Shown here one piece after another: positions 1 through 5,646 of a stretch of 5,646 bases of DNA. The translations under genes and the position numbers were made by a program. The number at the start of each line of letters is the position of its first letter. Positions within the stretch are counted from its first letter, which is position 1. Source of the DNA: Bacteroidales bacterium. Lineage in GTDB: Bacteria > Bacteroidota > Bacteroidia > Bacteroidales > NBLH01. The stretch covers positions 5,877 through 11,522 of the forward strand of contig JALWNR010000622.1 of NCBI GenBank assembly GCA_027083715.1, given 5' to 3'. The notes below the pieces were generated by a model. It did no database searches. It saw nothing but the letters and a program-made list of their open reading frames with translations, and was not told the origin of the DNA.

Positions 1-6
1 CTTCAT
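1..6 (-). CDS. Possible start (ATG-AAG) of a further minus-strand gene leaving the window
   Basis: Only two codons are visible: an ATG at 6-4 followed by AAG. The leader before it is A-rich (ACGATAATAAA), as is usual for Bacteroidota starts. A Met-Lys start would suit an exported protein, but no product can be named. A 21-bp dyad related to the one at the tetR start lies 23 bp upstream (30-50), which is the main reason to suspect a regulated gene here. A weak promoter-like pair sits further upstream on the minus strand: TCTG at 93-90, an 18-bp spacer, then TATATTTT at 71-64. TetR-family genes often neighbour the efflux genes they control, but that is inference. The end of a plus-strand gene near position 20-30 is also possible, since all three plus frames hit stops within about 35 bases. 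Confidence 0.25.
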
Positions 7-29
7 TTTATTATCGTTTTAAAATTTTA

Positions 30-50
30 GACTAATTTTATTTTTTAGTC
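30..50. promoter_or_regulatory. 21-bp dyad element, copy 1 (candidate TetR operator)
   Basis: This is the inverted repeat GACTAA-N9-TTAGTC with perfect 6-bp arms and a T-rich centre. With one flanking base on the left and two on the right (29-52) it matches 254-277 at 22 of 24 positions. The core resembles 904-924 at the tetR transcription start. It lies 23 bp upstream of the possible ATG at 6-4. Length and symmetry suit a TetR-family dimer site; binding itself is inferred. Confidence 0.45.
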
Positions 51-83
51 GAGAAATAAATAAAAAATATATTCTTCCCAATT

Positions 84-109
84 AGCCGACAGAATTAGCT
101 CTGCCGGCT
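84..109 (-). repeat. Hairpin, 10-bp stem and 6-nt loop, GC-rich; possible terminator or leader structure
   Basis: On the minus strand AGCCGGCAGA and TCTGTCGGCT pair over all ten positions, with one G-U wobble. The plus-strand version has an A-C mismatch at that place, so the structure is better as minus-strand RNA. It is a GC-rich island in very AT-rich DNA. A T-rich run (TATATTTTTTATT) begins only about 13 nt after the stem, so it is not a canonical intrinsic terminator. It could end the tetR transcript, structure the leader of the gene to the left, or be a REP-like palindrome. Confidence 0.5.
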
Positions 110-170
110 TTCAAATTAACAACCTATAGTGCAAACAAATATTTTGGTTAAATACACTCTATATCTGCTT

Positions 171-212
171 GTATTATGCTCTTCGTATGCTAAAGCATAC
201 GGTATGTAATAC
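171..212. repeat. Two-tier hairpin downstream of the tetR-type gene
   Basis: The inner stem is a perfect inverted repeat, CGTATGC (184-190) and GCATACG (195-201), around a TAAA loop. An outer stem, GTATTA (171-176) with TAATAC (207-212), encloses it after an asymmetric internal loop of 7 and 5 nt. CATAC-G-GTATG at 196-206 offers an alternative, mutually exclusive pairing. It lies 84 bp beyond the stop codon of the regulator, so it may stop or stabilise that transcript. No U-tract follows on the minus strand, so I do not call it a terminator. Confidence 0.5.
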
Positions 213-254
213 CCAATAAAAAATTTATTTTTTACTTCATTAAACAAACCAATA

Positions 255-275
255 GACTTATTTTATCTTTTAGTC
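255..275. promoter_or_regulatory. 21-bp dyad element, copy 2 (candidate TetR operator)
   Basis: GACTTA-N9-TTAGTC, near-identical to copy 1 at 30-50, lies 20 bp beyond the stop codon of the TetR-type gene. Its two arms differ from perfect symmetry at one position. As in copy 1, an ATG-AAG sequence follows on the minus strand (240-235), but here the next codon is TAA, so it opens no gene. This placement is odd for an operator and may be left over from a duplicated or displaced promoter region. Confidence 0.4.
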
Positions 276-295
276 GATAGTAAAACAAAAAAATA

Positions 296-892
296 TTATC
301 TTTTTGCCAGACCCTTGAAAATTAAATCAATTATTTTATCAATTTTTTTTTCTTCGATTTTCCCTTTAGTTTTATCAAAAATTAGATGGTATTCCAATCC
401 TTTCAACACTACCGCTACAGACTCAGAAGCCAAGTCAATATCATCCAATTCAATAACATTTTCTTTAATGCCTTCAAGAAATATCATTTTAATAATATTT
501 ATCTGTTCCGCATCATATTTAGAACGTACTTCCTCGATAAAATCAAAATGTTGAAGAGCTTCATCCTTTAAAGCACTAAAAAAATTTACTAATTTATCAA
601 ACGAGCTTAAACGGGTAATGACATAGTTTTTCATCTTTTTTATGGCATTCCCTCTGATACTAATGGCTTCGATTACTTTCCCACGCAGAATTTGCGCCTC
701 TTTTTCAATTACATCACGAAAAATTTCCTCTTTGCTTTTGTAATAATAGTAAAAAGTACTTTTACCTTTTCCTGCTGCTTTTGCTAAATCATCGACCGTT
801 GTTTTCTGATAACCATAACGCGCAAAAATACCGATTGCCGCTGTCAGCAACGCTTTTCTCACATCATCGTTTATGTCATATTTTGCGCTCAT
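296..892 (-). CDS. TetR/AcrR-family transcriptional regulator
   Basis: This is a cytoplasmic DNA-binding repressor of 198 residues, the usual length for the family. The N-terminal TetR_N domain spans about residues 12-62. Helix 1 (VRKALLTAAIGIFARYGY) leads into the helix-turn-helix TTVDDLAKAAGKGKSTFYYY, whose recognition helix is about residues 43-51, followed by the family's typical YKSKEEIF. Residues 65-198 are helical and variable and should hold the ligand pocket and dimer interface; the ligand cannot be read from sequence. The ATG at 892-890 fits the domain start and lies about 30 nt downstream of a consensus promoter. No Shine-Dalgarno is visible. Related dyads at 904-924 and in the downstream noncoding region suggest autorepression and control of the next gene to the left. 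The family is certain; its targets are inferred. Confidence 0.95.
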   Translation of the reverse strand: MSAKYDINDDVRKALLTAAIGIFARYGYQKTTVDDLAKAAGKGKSTFYYYYKSKEEIFRDVIEKEAQILRGKVIEAISIRGNAIKKMKNYVITRLSSFDKLVNFFSALKDEALQHFDFIEEVRSKYDAEQINIIKMIFLEGIKENVIELDDIDLASESVAVVLKGLEYHLIFDKTKGKIEEKKIDKIIDLIFKGLAKR

Positions 893-903
893 TTAAACTT
901 ATC

Positions 904-924
904 GACCAATTTTGATTTTCGGTA
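904..924. promoter_or_regulatory. 21-bp dyad element, copy 3, at the tetR transcription start
   Basis: GACCAA-N9-TCGGTA lies directly downstream of the -7 box, over the expected transcription start. Against copy 1 (30-50) it keeps GAC-AATTTT-TTTT-GT. One T-to-C change in the left arm is matched by an A-to-G change in the right arm, which preserves the inner symmetry (ACC and GGT). A repressor bound here would block the gene's own transcription. It is weaker than copies 1 and 2, and the AT-rich core could inflate the match. Confidence 0.4.
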
Positions 925-937
925 CAAAGATATGTAC
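922..937. promoter_or_regulatory. 16-bp inverted repeat over the -7 box (candidate operator)
   Basis: GTACA-N6-TGTAC has perfect 5-bp arms, and the six central bases are most of the -7 element TATCTTTG. It overlaps the end of the dyad at 904-924 by three bases. Its position suits autoregulation by the TetR-type protein or control by another dimeric factor. The arms are short and contain self-complementary GTAC, so chance is not excluded. Confidence 0.4.
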
Positions 938-955
938 TGTTTTTTAATTTGCAAA
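925..955 (-). promoter_or_regulatory. Bacteroidota-type promoter of the tetR-type gene
   Basis: The -33 box TTTG (955-952) is separated by exactly 19 bp from the -7 box TATCTTTG (932-925). This is a full match to the Bacteroidota primary-sigma consensus TTTG-N19-TAnnTTTG. Transcription should begin near 920-916, giving a leader of about 25 nt before the ATG at 892. It lies in the 106-bp gap after the phosphatase gene, so the regulator can be expressed independently of it. Confidence 0.8.
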
Positions 956-998
956 TAATTTTTAAGTTTTTTTTTGTCAGATTAAAAATAATCGGATT

Positions 999-3900
999 TT
1001 AGACACGAACACCTATAACCAATATATCATCAATTTGCCTATAGGTATCACCCTTTTCATTAGTAAACGACTGCCAATCATTAAGGTACCTGTCCAATAT
1101 ATCTTTTTGCTCACTCATGGGTTTTGTATAATTTTCTAGTAATAGTTCTTTAAATCGCTTAGTCATCAGCTTGGATCCTTTTGGACCACCAAACTGATCA
1201 ACAAAACCATCAGAGAATATATAAAAACTGTCCCCCTTTTGAAGTTTCACTACATGTTTGGTAAATGTATCTTTTTCCCTGATATAAATACCTATTGGCA
1301 TCCGGTCTGCATCATATTTTATTAGTTCACCTTCTCTGATTAAATATAAAGAGTTAAAGGCACCGGAATATTCCATTTGCATATTGTTATAATCAATAAT
1401 ACATAATGCCAGATCCATTCCATCTTTAGCCTCATTTTCTTTTCCAGTTTGGCGTAAAGATTTTTTTACATTAGCTCTTAATTCATTTAAAATAAGATGT
1501 GATTCAACAGTATCAATTTTGTTTACAATCTCATTAAGAAATGAAATACCCAGCATACTCATAAAGGCTCCCGGGACACCATGCCCCGTACAGTCAGCGG
1601 CAACTAAAATTGCTTTACCTTCATGCTCAGTAGCCCAATAAAAATCACCACTTACAATATCGCGTGGCTTAAACAATACAAAATATTCAGGCAATAGTTC
1701 TTTTAAAAGTTCATCCGGAGGTAAAAGCGCCTCCTGAATTCTTCGAGCATAAAAAATACTGTCCATAATGCTTTTGTGCAATTCGGCAATTTTATCGTGT
1801 TGCTCTTTTATTTCACGTGTGCGCTCTGCAACAATGCGTTCTAAGCGTACTTTCTCCTGTTTTAAACGACGCGTATTATATTTTACAATTACCCAAATTA
1901 GCAAAAATGCCGCAATAAGATAGGAAATATACGCCCAAGATGTTCTGTACCAAGGAGGTAGCACCGTAAACTTATAAGTTGCAAGCTTACTTTCTGTTCC
2001 ATATATATTCCGGGCTTTTACCTGAAAGATATAATCTCCCTCATGTATGTTTGTATAGGTAAATTTATGTTCGGTTGTCCATTTAGACCATTTATCATTA
2101 AAGCCTAACAAACGGTAACTGTACTCTGTTCTTTCCTCTTGTTCATAAAACCCGGCTGCATATTCAAAAGTCATTTGGTTATTCTTAAATGCTAAAACCG
2201 GAATTTCTTGTTCGGATTGTATATAAATCACACTATCATTCACATAATTTCCTGCAAACAGTATTGAATCATTAGCACCAATACTTACTTTACTGATAAT
2301 AGTATAAAACTTTAATGAATAGTTTTTTTCTTTTTCCTTGTTGAGTTTAAAAAGACCTTTTGCATTTGCTATCCACAAATAGTTCCCATCGTGAAATAGT
2401 ACATAAGGAACTTTATATGGAAGAATATTGTATGGATTTTGCTCTTTAATATATTTTTCAGAGTTCATTTTTTTCAATCTAACAATCCCTTGCCATTTAC
2501 TTTTGGTCAAATCATTAGAATATGCACCTAACCAAAAATCCTCATTATCTTGGCTAATATTAAATACACCATAATTACCCATTGTAAACTCATTACCTAA
2601 TTTTTTATAGGGCATTGCATAATCTGTTTCTTTATTAATTTTAAATAAACCTTTATATGCAGCTACAACTAAATCACTATCTATATTAAAGAGTTTAAAT
2701 TTTGAGCCTTCTATAGGTAAACCTCTTGAAGAATCAATTAAAGTTATGGTATCTAAAGGATTTTTTAATCTGAAAATACCACCAACATCGCGACCAAGGT
2801 ATATTCCTGACTGTGCATCTTCATAAATATCAATAATCGACTCCTTTATATAGGGGTTTTTTTCTAAAAGTGTCCAATTTTCAGTATCATATTTTGCAGA
2901 TGCAAATCCATTAAGATAGCCTATATAAACCAGTTCAGGATTAGTTTTTGATTGTTTTAATTTTTGAACAATTCCTGAATTATCAATCATTGTAGCCTGT
3001 TCTCCATTAATTTCAAAAACAGCTCCTTCAGCTGCTGCTAAAAGCTTGTCTGAATTTTCACCATAGAATATTTCTAAATCCCAAACAGGAATATCAATAC
3101 CCGATATTTTATCAAAGTATGCATACCCTTCATCATTTTCAGTTAAAAAATATACACCTGTATTATCTGAAACATAAATATAATCTTCAAACCAAAGCAT
3201 ATCAGAGACAGTTCCTTGAATACCATTTGTTTGTATCCATTGTCTAAAAGGACTACCTATATTTATATTTCCAATTTCTTTATCGGTAGCAAACCATAAA
3301 ATACCACTTTCTTTATCATAATAAACGGAAAGTATTGTTGAGCGCGGCAAACAATTTTCTTTACGATAATGATTCCTGATAATTCCTTGGTCATCAAAAA
3401 TGATAATTCCATTTGCCAGTGTATAAATGGCATATAAATTTTTATCAATAGAAACACCTCCGTATATATAGCTGTTTATCAATAAATTATTAATATCCCA
3501 GTCCATTAATGTAAATGGATTTTTCTTATTCTCGGGTTCATAAATATAAATACCCGATTCCCGAGTAATAATTAGTAATGCATCATCTTTATACGGAAGA
3601 ATAACATAGATTTTTTGATTTGCAAAAATCTCACTTCCAACAATAAAATTTAAACTATCGTTATCATCCACAAATAAACCTTTTCCTGACTCACGAACAT
3701 AAAATTTGTTATTAACACTAAAAGACCAGTGAAAATAACTTTCCGGCAAAAAAACTTTCATATTCCTTTTTATTGTTTCCGGATTTAAATTATCTATTGG
3801 AAGTTTACACCTGAAAATATTTTCGTACGCCTGAAAGTAAATATATCCATTTGCAATGTGTACATTCCAAACATTATTAAAACCAAGAGTGTCCACTCCG

Positions 3901-4262
3901 GAAGCCTTAGAAATAGAGAAATATTTTAAATTACCTATAGAATCCGGTATAATCATTCCAAAATCACTGGATGCTCCATAATAAATAATTCCTTTTTTAT
4001 CAACTTCTAAAGAACGAATATAAGGACTATGCGGGTTTTCAAATAAATTCCATCTTGAACCATTATATTGTAATAATCCGTAATTATTAGCAAAATACAT
4101 TACACCCTTATTATCTTTAACAATAGCCCAGTTTTGACCATGTGCCTCATATTCATCGGTCGTATAAATCTGAACGAATGGTAAGCCGTCTTTATTAATT
4201 TGTGATTTAATAAAGAATGGAAATAAAAACAGTATAAAAACCAGATAATATTTGTTCATCAT
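999..4262 (-). CDS. Transmembrane sensor with beta-propeller, Y_Y_Y domain and SpoIIE/PP2C-type serine phosphatase
   Basis: This 1087-residue receptor-phosphatase has an N-terminal signal peptide (hydrophobic residues 5-18, likely cleavage near Ser20-Gln21). Residues about 30-650 hold degenerate two-component-regulator propeller repeats, for example NNKGVMYFANNYGLLQYNG-like units at 50-68, 318-330 and 625-640; the length suits two propellers. A Y_Y_Y domain follows (about 693-768, ending in FTVLPPWYRT), then one membrane helix (776-795) and a coiled coil (about 797-845). The PP2C domain (850-1087) keeps the metal-binding motifs SGDFYW (Asp873), AADCTGHGVPGAF (Asp890), FSDG (Asp1018) and QIDDILVIG (Asp1078/1079), so it should be active. 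It probably senses a periplasmic ligand and dephosphorylates a cytoplasmic phosphoprotein such as an anti-sigma-factor antagonist. That partner is not in the window. The architecture copies hybrid two-component sensors, but I see no kinase, receiver or HTH domain. Translation may start at either of two adjacent ATGs. Confidence 0.95.
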   Translation of the reverse strand: MMNKYYLVFILFLFPFFIKSQINKDGLPFVQIYTTDEYEAHGQNWAIVKDNKGVMYFANNYGLLQYNGSRWNLFENPHSPYIRSLEVDKKGIIYYGASSDFGMIIPDSIGNLKYFSISKASGVDTLGFNNVWNVHIANGYIYFQAYENIFRCKLPIDNLNPETIKRNMKVFLPESYFHWSFSVNNKFYVRESGKGLFVDDNDSLNFIVGSEIFANQKIYVILPYKDDALLIITRESGIYIYEPENKKNPFTLMDWDINNLLINSYIYGGVSIDKNLYAIYTLANGIIIFDDQGIIRNHYRKENCLPRSTILSVYYDKESGILWFATDKEIGNINIGSPFRQWIQTNGIQGTVSDMLWFEDYIYVSDNTGVYFLTENDEGYAYFDKISGIDIPVWDLEIFYGENSDKLLAAAEGAVFEINGEQATMIDNSGIVQKLKQSKTNPELVYIGYLNGFASAKYDTENWTLLEKNPYIKESIIDIYEDAQSGIYLGRDVGGIFRLKNPLDTITLIDSSRGLPIEGSKFKLFNIDSDLVVAAYKGLFKINKETDYAMPYKKLGNEFTMGNYGVFNISQDNEDFWLGAYSNDLTKSKWQGIVRLKKMNSEKYIKEQNPYNILPYKVPYVLFHDGNYLWIANAKGLFKLNKEKEKNYSLKFYTIISKVSIGANDSILFAGNYVNDSVIYIQSEQEIPVLAFKNNQMTFEYAAGFYEQEERTEYSYRLLGFNDKWSKWTTEHKFTYTNIHEGDYIFQVKARNIYGTESKLATYKFTVLPPWYRTSWAYISYLIAAFLLIWVIVKYNTRRLKQEKVRLERIVAERTREIKEQHDKIAELHKSIMDSIFYARRIQEALLPPDELLKELLPEYFVLFKPRDIVSGDFYWATEHEGKAILVAADCTGHGVPGAFMSMLGISFLNEIVNKIDTVESHLILNELRANVKKSLRQTGKENEAKDGMDLALCIIDYNNMQMEYSGAFNSLYLIREGELIKYDADRMPIGIYIREKDTFTKHVVKLQKGDSFYIFSDGFVDQFGGPKGSKLMTKRFKELLLENYTKPMSEQKDILDRYLNDWQSFTNEKGDTYRQIDDILVIGVRV

Positions 4263-4418
4263 TTAAATATTATGTGAATAATGCACACAAAAAGTATGCT
4301 ATTTTTAATCTATAAAGATAATGGAATAAGTTTTAAGAATAATTTTTTTTTGATAAAAAATTTAGTGTTTTTGAAAGTTGAGCTTAATTTAAAAAGAAAA
4401 TGTCTATTCTCTTTTACA
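4263..4418 (-). other. Leader and promoter region of the phosphatase gene, no clear promoter
   Basis: This very AT-rich stretch lies between the upstream terminator and the phosphatase start. The best -7 candidate on the minus strand is TATCTTTA (4320-4313), one base short of TAnnTTTG, but no TTTG lies at the right distance upstream. A TACTTTTTG run near 4286-4278 has an extra T. No Shine-Dalgarno precedes the paired ATGs. A promoter is expected here because the upstream gene has its own terminator, but I cannot place it firmly. Confidence 0.3.
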
Positions 4419-4451
4419 CAAAAAGTCGCTAAGTTTAAAAAACTCAACGAC
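4419..4451 (-). terminator. Intrinsic terminator of the S74 fibre-protein gene
   Basis: On the minus strand GTCGTTGAGTTT (4451-4440) pairs with AAACTTAGCGAC (4436-4425) at all twelve positions, two of them G-U wobbles, across a 3-nt loop. TTTTT (4424-4420) follows at once. On the plus strand the two wobbles become A-C mismatches, so the structure is tuned for minus-strand RNA. It lies 39 nt beyond the stop codon of the S74-domain gene and separates that gene from the phosphatase gene. Confidence 0.85.
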
Positions 4452-4490
4452 CATTTTGATAAAACACTTGATATAACGCTAGATAAAAAT

Positions 4491-5646
4491 CTATTTTGCT
4501 TTTTCAGATTTGTTTTTAATTTGTTCACTCTCAGGAATTAATTGCTTAATCATGTTTTTTAAGAGTTCTACCTCTGATTTTAAATCATGCATATCAGAAA
4601 CTTGAGCTTTTAAATCATTATTTTGATTTTCAAGTTCTGTAAGTCTGTTTGTAATATTATCAATGATTTTTTGTTGTTCTTTAACGGCTTCAACCAAAAG
4701 TGCCGTAAGAGGAGCATACTGAATGGTATAATATTTACCTGATTTATTTACAACTTCGGGTACCATTTTTTGAATATCTTGTGCTATAAAACCAATATTT
4801 CTTTTAGTTCCGTGAACTTTTGTATCTTTCCATGTAAAACTTACACCTTTTAATTGTAACACCTTGGATAATGCTCCATTTATTTCCGAAATATTTGTTT
4901 TCAGTCTTCTGTCGCTTGTAGCATTCCAGTTTTCTGTACCTCCTGCTGAGCCATTAACCCAAAAAGTTTTTCCGTTTAAGTTAACACTATTAATTGCCAC
5001 CCCCTTATTGTCAAACTCTCCATAAATTAAGGGTGTACTTGAAGTTCCTGATATTCTTGTTCCAATCGCCAAGCGATTATTTTGGGTAGAAATCCCTTCA
5101 CCGGCATATTGCCCGATAAAAATATTCCCACCGGTATCTCCTGAATTATTATATCCTGCCCCCATGCCAATATAAACATTATTCTCAGAAACCATATCTC
5201 TACCTGCAACATATCCGATAACCACATTAGAGTTTCCAAAATCATTTGTAGATGCAGCCAAACCTCCCAATACAGTATTATAATATCCTGTTCCATTTTC
5301 ACCAGCACCATCGCCAATATATGTATTATACTGACCTACAACATTTTTATATCCGGCATAATATCCAATAAAAACATTTCGTACAGGGCTTAATGAATTG
5401 TAGCCCGCACTATTTCCTATAAAAATATTTTCATTGCCGTTTAATGAATATCCGGCAGAATCTCCAATTAAAATATTAGAGTTACCCGATTTCAGAGAAT
5501 GACCGGCAAAATAACCCAACACCGAATTTTTTAATCCTGTAGAGATATTAGGAGCCACTCCATGCCCAATAAAATAATTATCGGAAGTAACATTTAAGAA
5601 ATTATCAAAGCCAAGCTCTCCTATTTTTCCAACGGAAAAACCGGTG
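4491..5646 (-). CDS. Repeat-rich fibre or surface protein with C-terminal Peptidase_S74 chaperone domain (N-terminus outside window)
   Basis: The frame is open to the right edge, giving 384 visible residues. GTG at 5558-5556 is an internal Val inside a repeat, not a start; residues are numbered from it. About twelve units of 16-18 residues, pattern N-x-(F/Y/V)-(I/L)-G-x-x-A-G, fill the region up to residue 170 and resemble YadA-type beta-roll heads. After a linker comes TSDRRLKTNI (214-223). This is the Ser-Asp...Lys signature of Peptidase_S74, with Ser215 and Lys220 the expected self-cleavage pair. Then come GFIAQDIQKMVPEVV (256-270), YAPLTALLVEAVKEQQKII (281-299) and a coiled coil (about 291-341). 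In phage tailspikes this domain drives trimer assembly and then cuts itself off. The product is therefore probably a trimeric fibre, phage-derived or a surface adhesin. No phage gene or secretion-tail domain is visible. Confidence 0.9.
   Translation of the reverse strand, partial: TGFSVGKIGELGFDNFLNVTSDNYFIGHGVAPNISTGLKNSVLGYFAGHSLKSGNSNILIGDSAGYSLNGNENIFIGNSAGYNSLSPVRNVFIGYYAGYKNVVGQYNTYIGDGAGENGTGYYNTVLGGLAASTNDFGNSNVVIGYVAGRDMVSENNVYIGMGAGYNNSGDTGGNIFIGQYAGEGISTQNNRLAIGTRISGTSSTPLIYGEFDNKGVAINSVNLNGKTFWVNGSAGGTENWNATSDRRLKTNISEINGALSKVLQLKGVSFTWKDTKVHGTKRNIGFIAQDIQKMVPEVVNKSGKYYTIQYAPLTALLVEAVKEQQKIIDNITNRLTELENQNNDLKAQVSDMHDLKSEVELLKNMIKQLIPESEQIKNKSEKAK
5061..5624 (-). repeat. Coding repeats of about 50 bp: beta-roll repeats of the fibre protein
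   Basis: Successive Ile/Leu-Gly positions fall 18, 17, 17, 16, 17, 17, 16, 17, 16, 18 and 17 residues apart. Typical units are NVFIGYYAGY, NTYIGDGAGE, NVVIGYVAGR and NVYIGMGAGY. The period is regular in protein but the DNA copies differ, so this is an old repeat kept by protein structure rather than a recent tandem expansion. Each unit probably forms one turn of a solenoid, with Ile and Ala facing inward and Gly and Asn at turns. Confidence 0.8.

Noticed and set aside
216..233. AT-only inverted repeat (AATAAA...TTTATT)
   Set aside because: Such palindromes arise by chance in DNA this AT-rich; there is no support from position or sequence complexity.
315..571. Plus-strand open frames opposite the tetR-type gene
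   Set aside because: They are antisense to a clear TetR-family gene, with low-complexity translations and no recognisable domain.
980..993. GATTA-AAAA-TAATC hairpin as terminator of the phosphatase gene
   Set aside because: The stem is only 5 bp and AT-rich, and it is followed on the minus strand by an A-run, not a U-run.
4449..4460. GACCATTTTGAT as a fourth copy of the 21-bp dyad
   Set aside because: Only a left-arm-like half is present, with no matching right arm, and it overlaps the terminator stem.
4281..4541. Small open frames on either strand in the gap between the phosphatase and S74 genes
   Set aside because: They run through the terminator and the end of the S74 gene, and their lysine/phenylalanine-rich translations reflect AT-rich DNA.
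5027..5317. Alternative-frame open reading frame inside the S74 gene
   Set aside because: It is a frame-shadow of the repeat region; its Met/Ile/Leu-rich pattern comes from the repeated codons of the real protein.
5556..5558. GTG as the start codon of the S74-domain protein
   Set aside because: The frame stays open for 29 more codons to the window edge, and they continue the same repeat pattern (NYFIGHG), so the GTG is an internal valine.
5061..5624. CRISPR-like array because of regular spacing of about 50 bp
   Set aside because: The repeats are coding, in one open frame, divergent at DNA level, and conserved only as protein motifs.

Overview
The window is AT-rich and reads like a Bacteroidota chromosome; the order or genus cannot be fixed from it. 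Four things support this. There is a textbook Bacteroidota promoter (TTTG-N19-TATCTTTG) in front of the tetR-type gene. Start codons follow A/T-rich leaders without Shine-Dalgarno sequences. There is a long sensor with beta-propeller and Y_Y_Y domains, an architecture typical of this phylum. One exported protein has a signal peptide ending in Ser-Gln. All genes lie on the minus strand, so transcription runs from right to left.

Layout in transcription order. (1) 5646-4491: the C-terminal 384 residues of a repetitive surface or fibre protein. It has about twelve 16-18-residue glycine/asparagine-rich repeats, then a Peptidase_S74 intramolecular chaperone domain and a C-terminal coiled coil. Its N-terminus lies outside the window. 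(2) 4451-4419: a strong intrinsic terminator for that gene. (3) 4262-999: a 1087-residue membrane sensor with a signal peptide, a periplasmic two-component-regulator-type beta-propeller region, a Y_Y_Y domain, one transmembrane helix, a coiled coil and a cytoplasmic SpoIIE/PP2C-type serine phosphatase domain. (4) 955-904: the promoter and candidate operators of the next gene. (5) 892-296: a 198-residue TetR/AcrR-family repressor. (6) 295-1: a noncoding stretch with two hairpins and two copies of a 21-bp dyad element. It ends at a possible ATG-AAG start of a further minus-strand gene that leaves the window.

The three genes do not look like one functional system. The fibre gene is closed off by its own terminator, and the tetR gene has its own promoter. 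The phosphatase receptor probably senses an extracellular or periplasmic ligand and acts on a cytoplasmic phosphoprotein encoded elsewhere, by analogy with partner-switching systems. The TetR protein probably controls itself and the gene beyond the left edge, because related 21-bp dyads occur at its own transcription start and in the left noncoding region. The dyad family is the most interesting unexplained structure here. I see no CRISPR array, insertion sequence, tRNA or rRNA.
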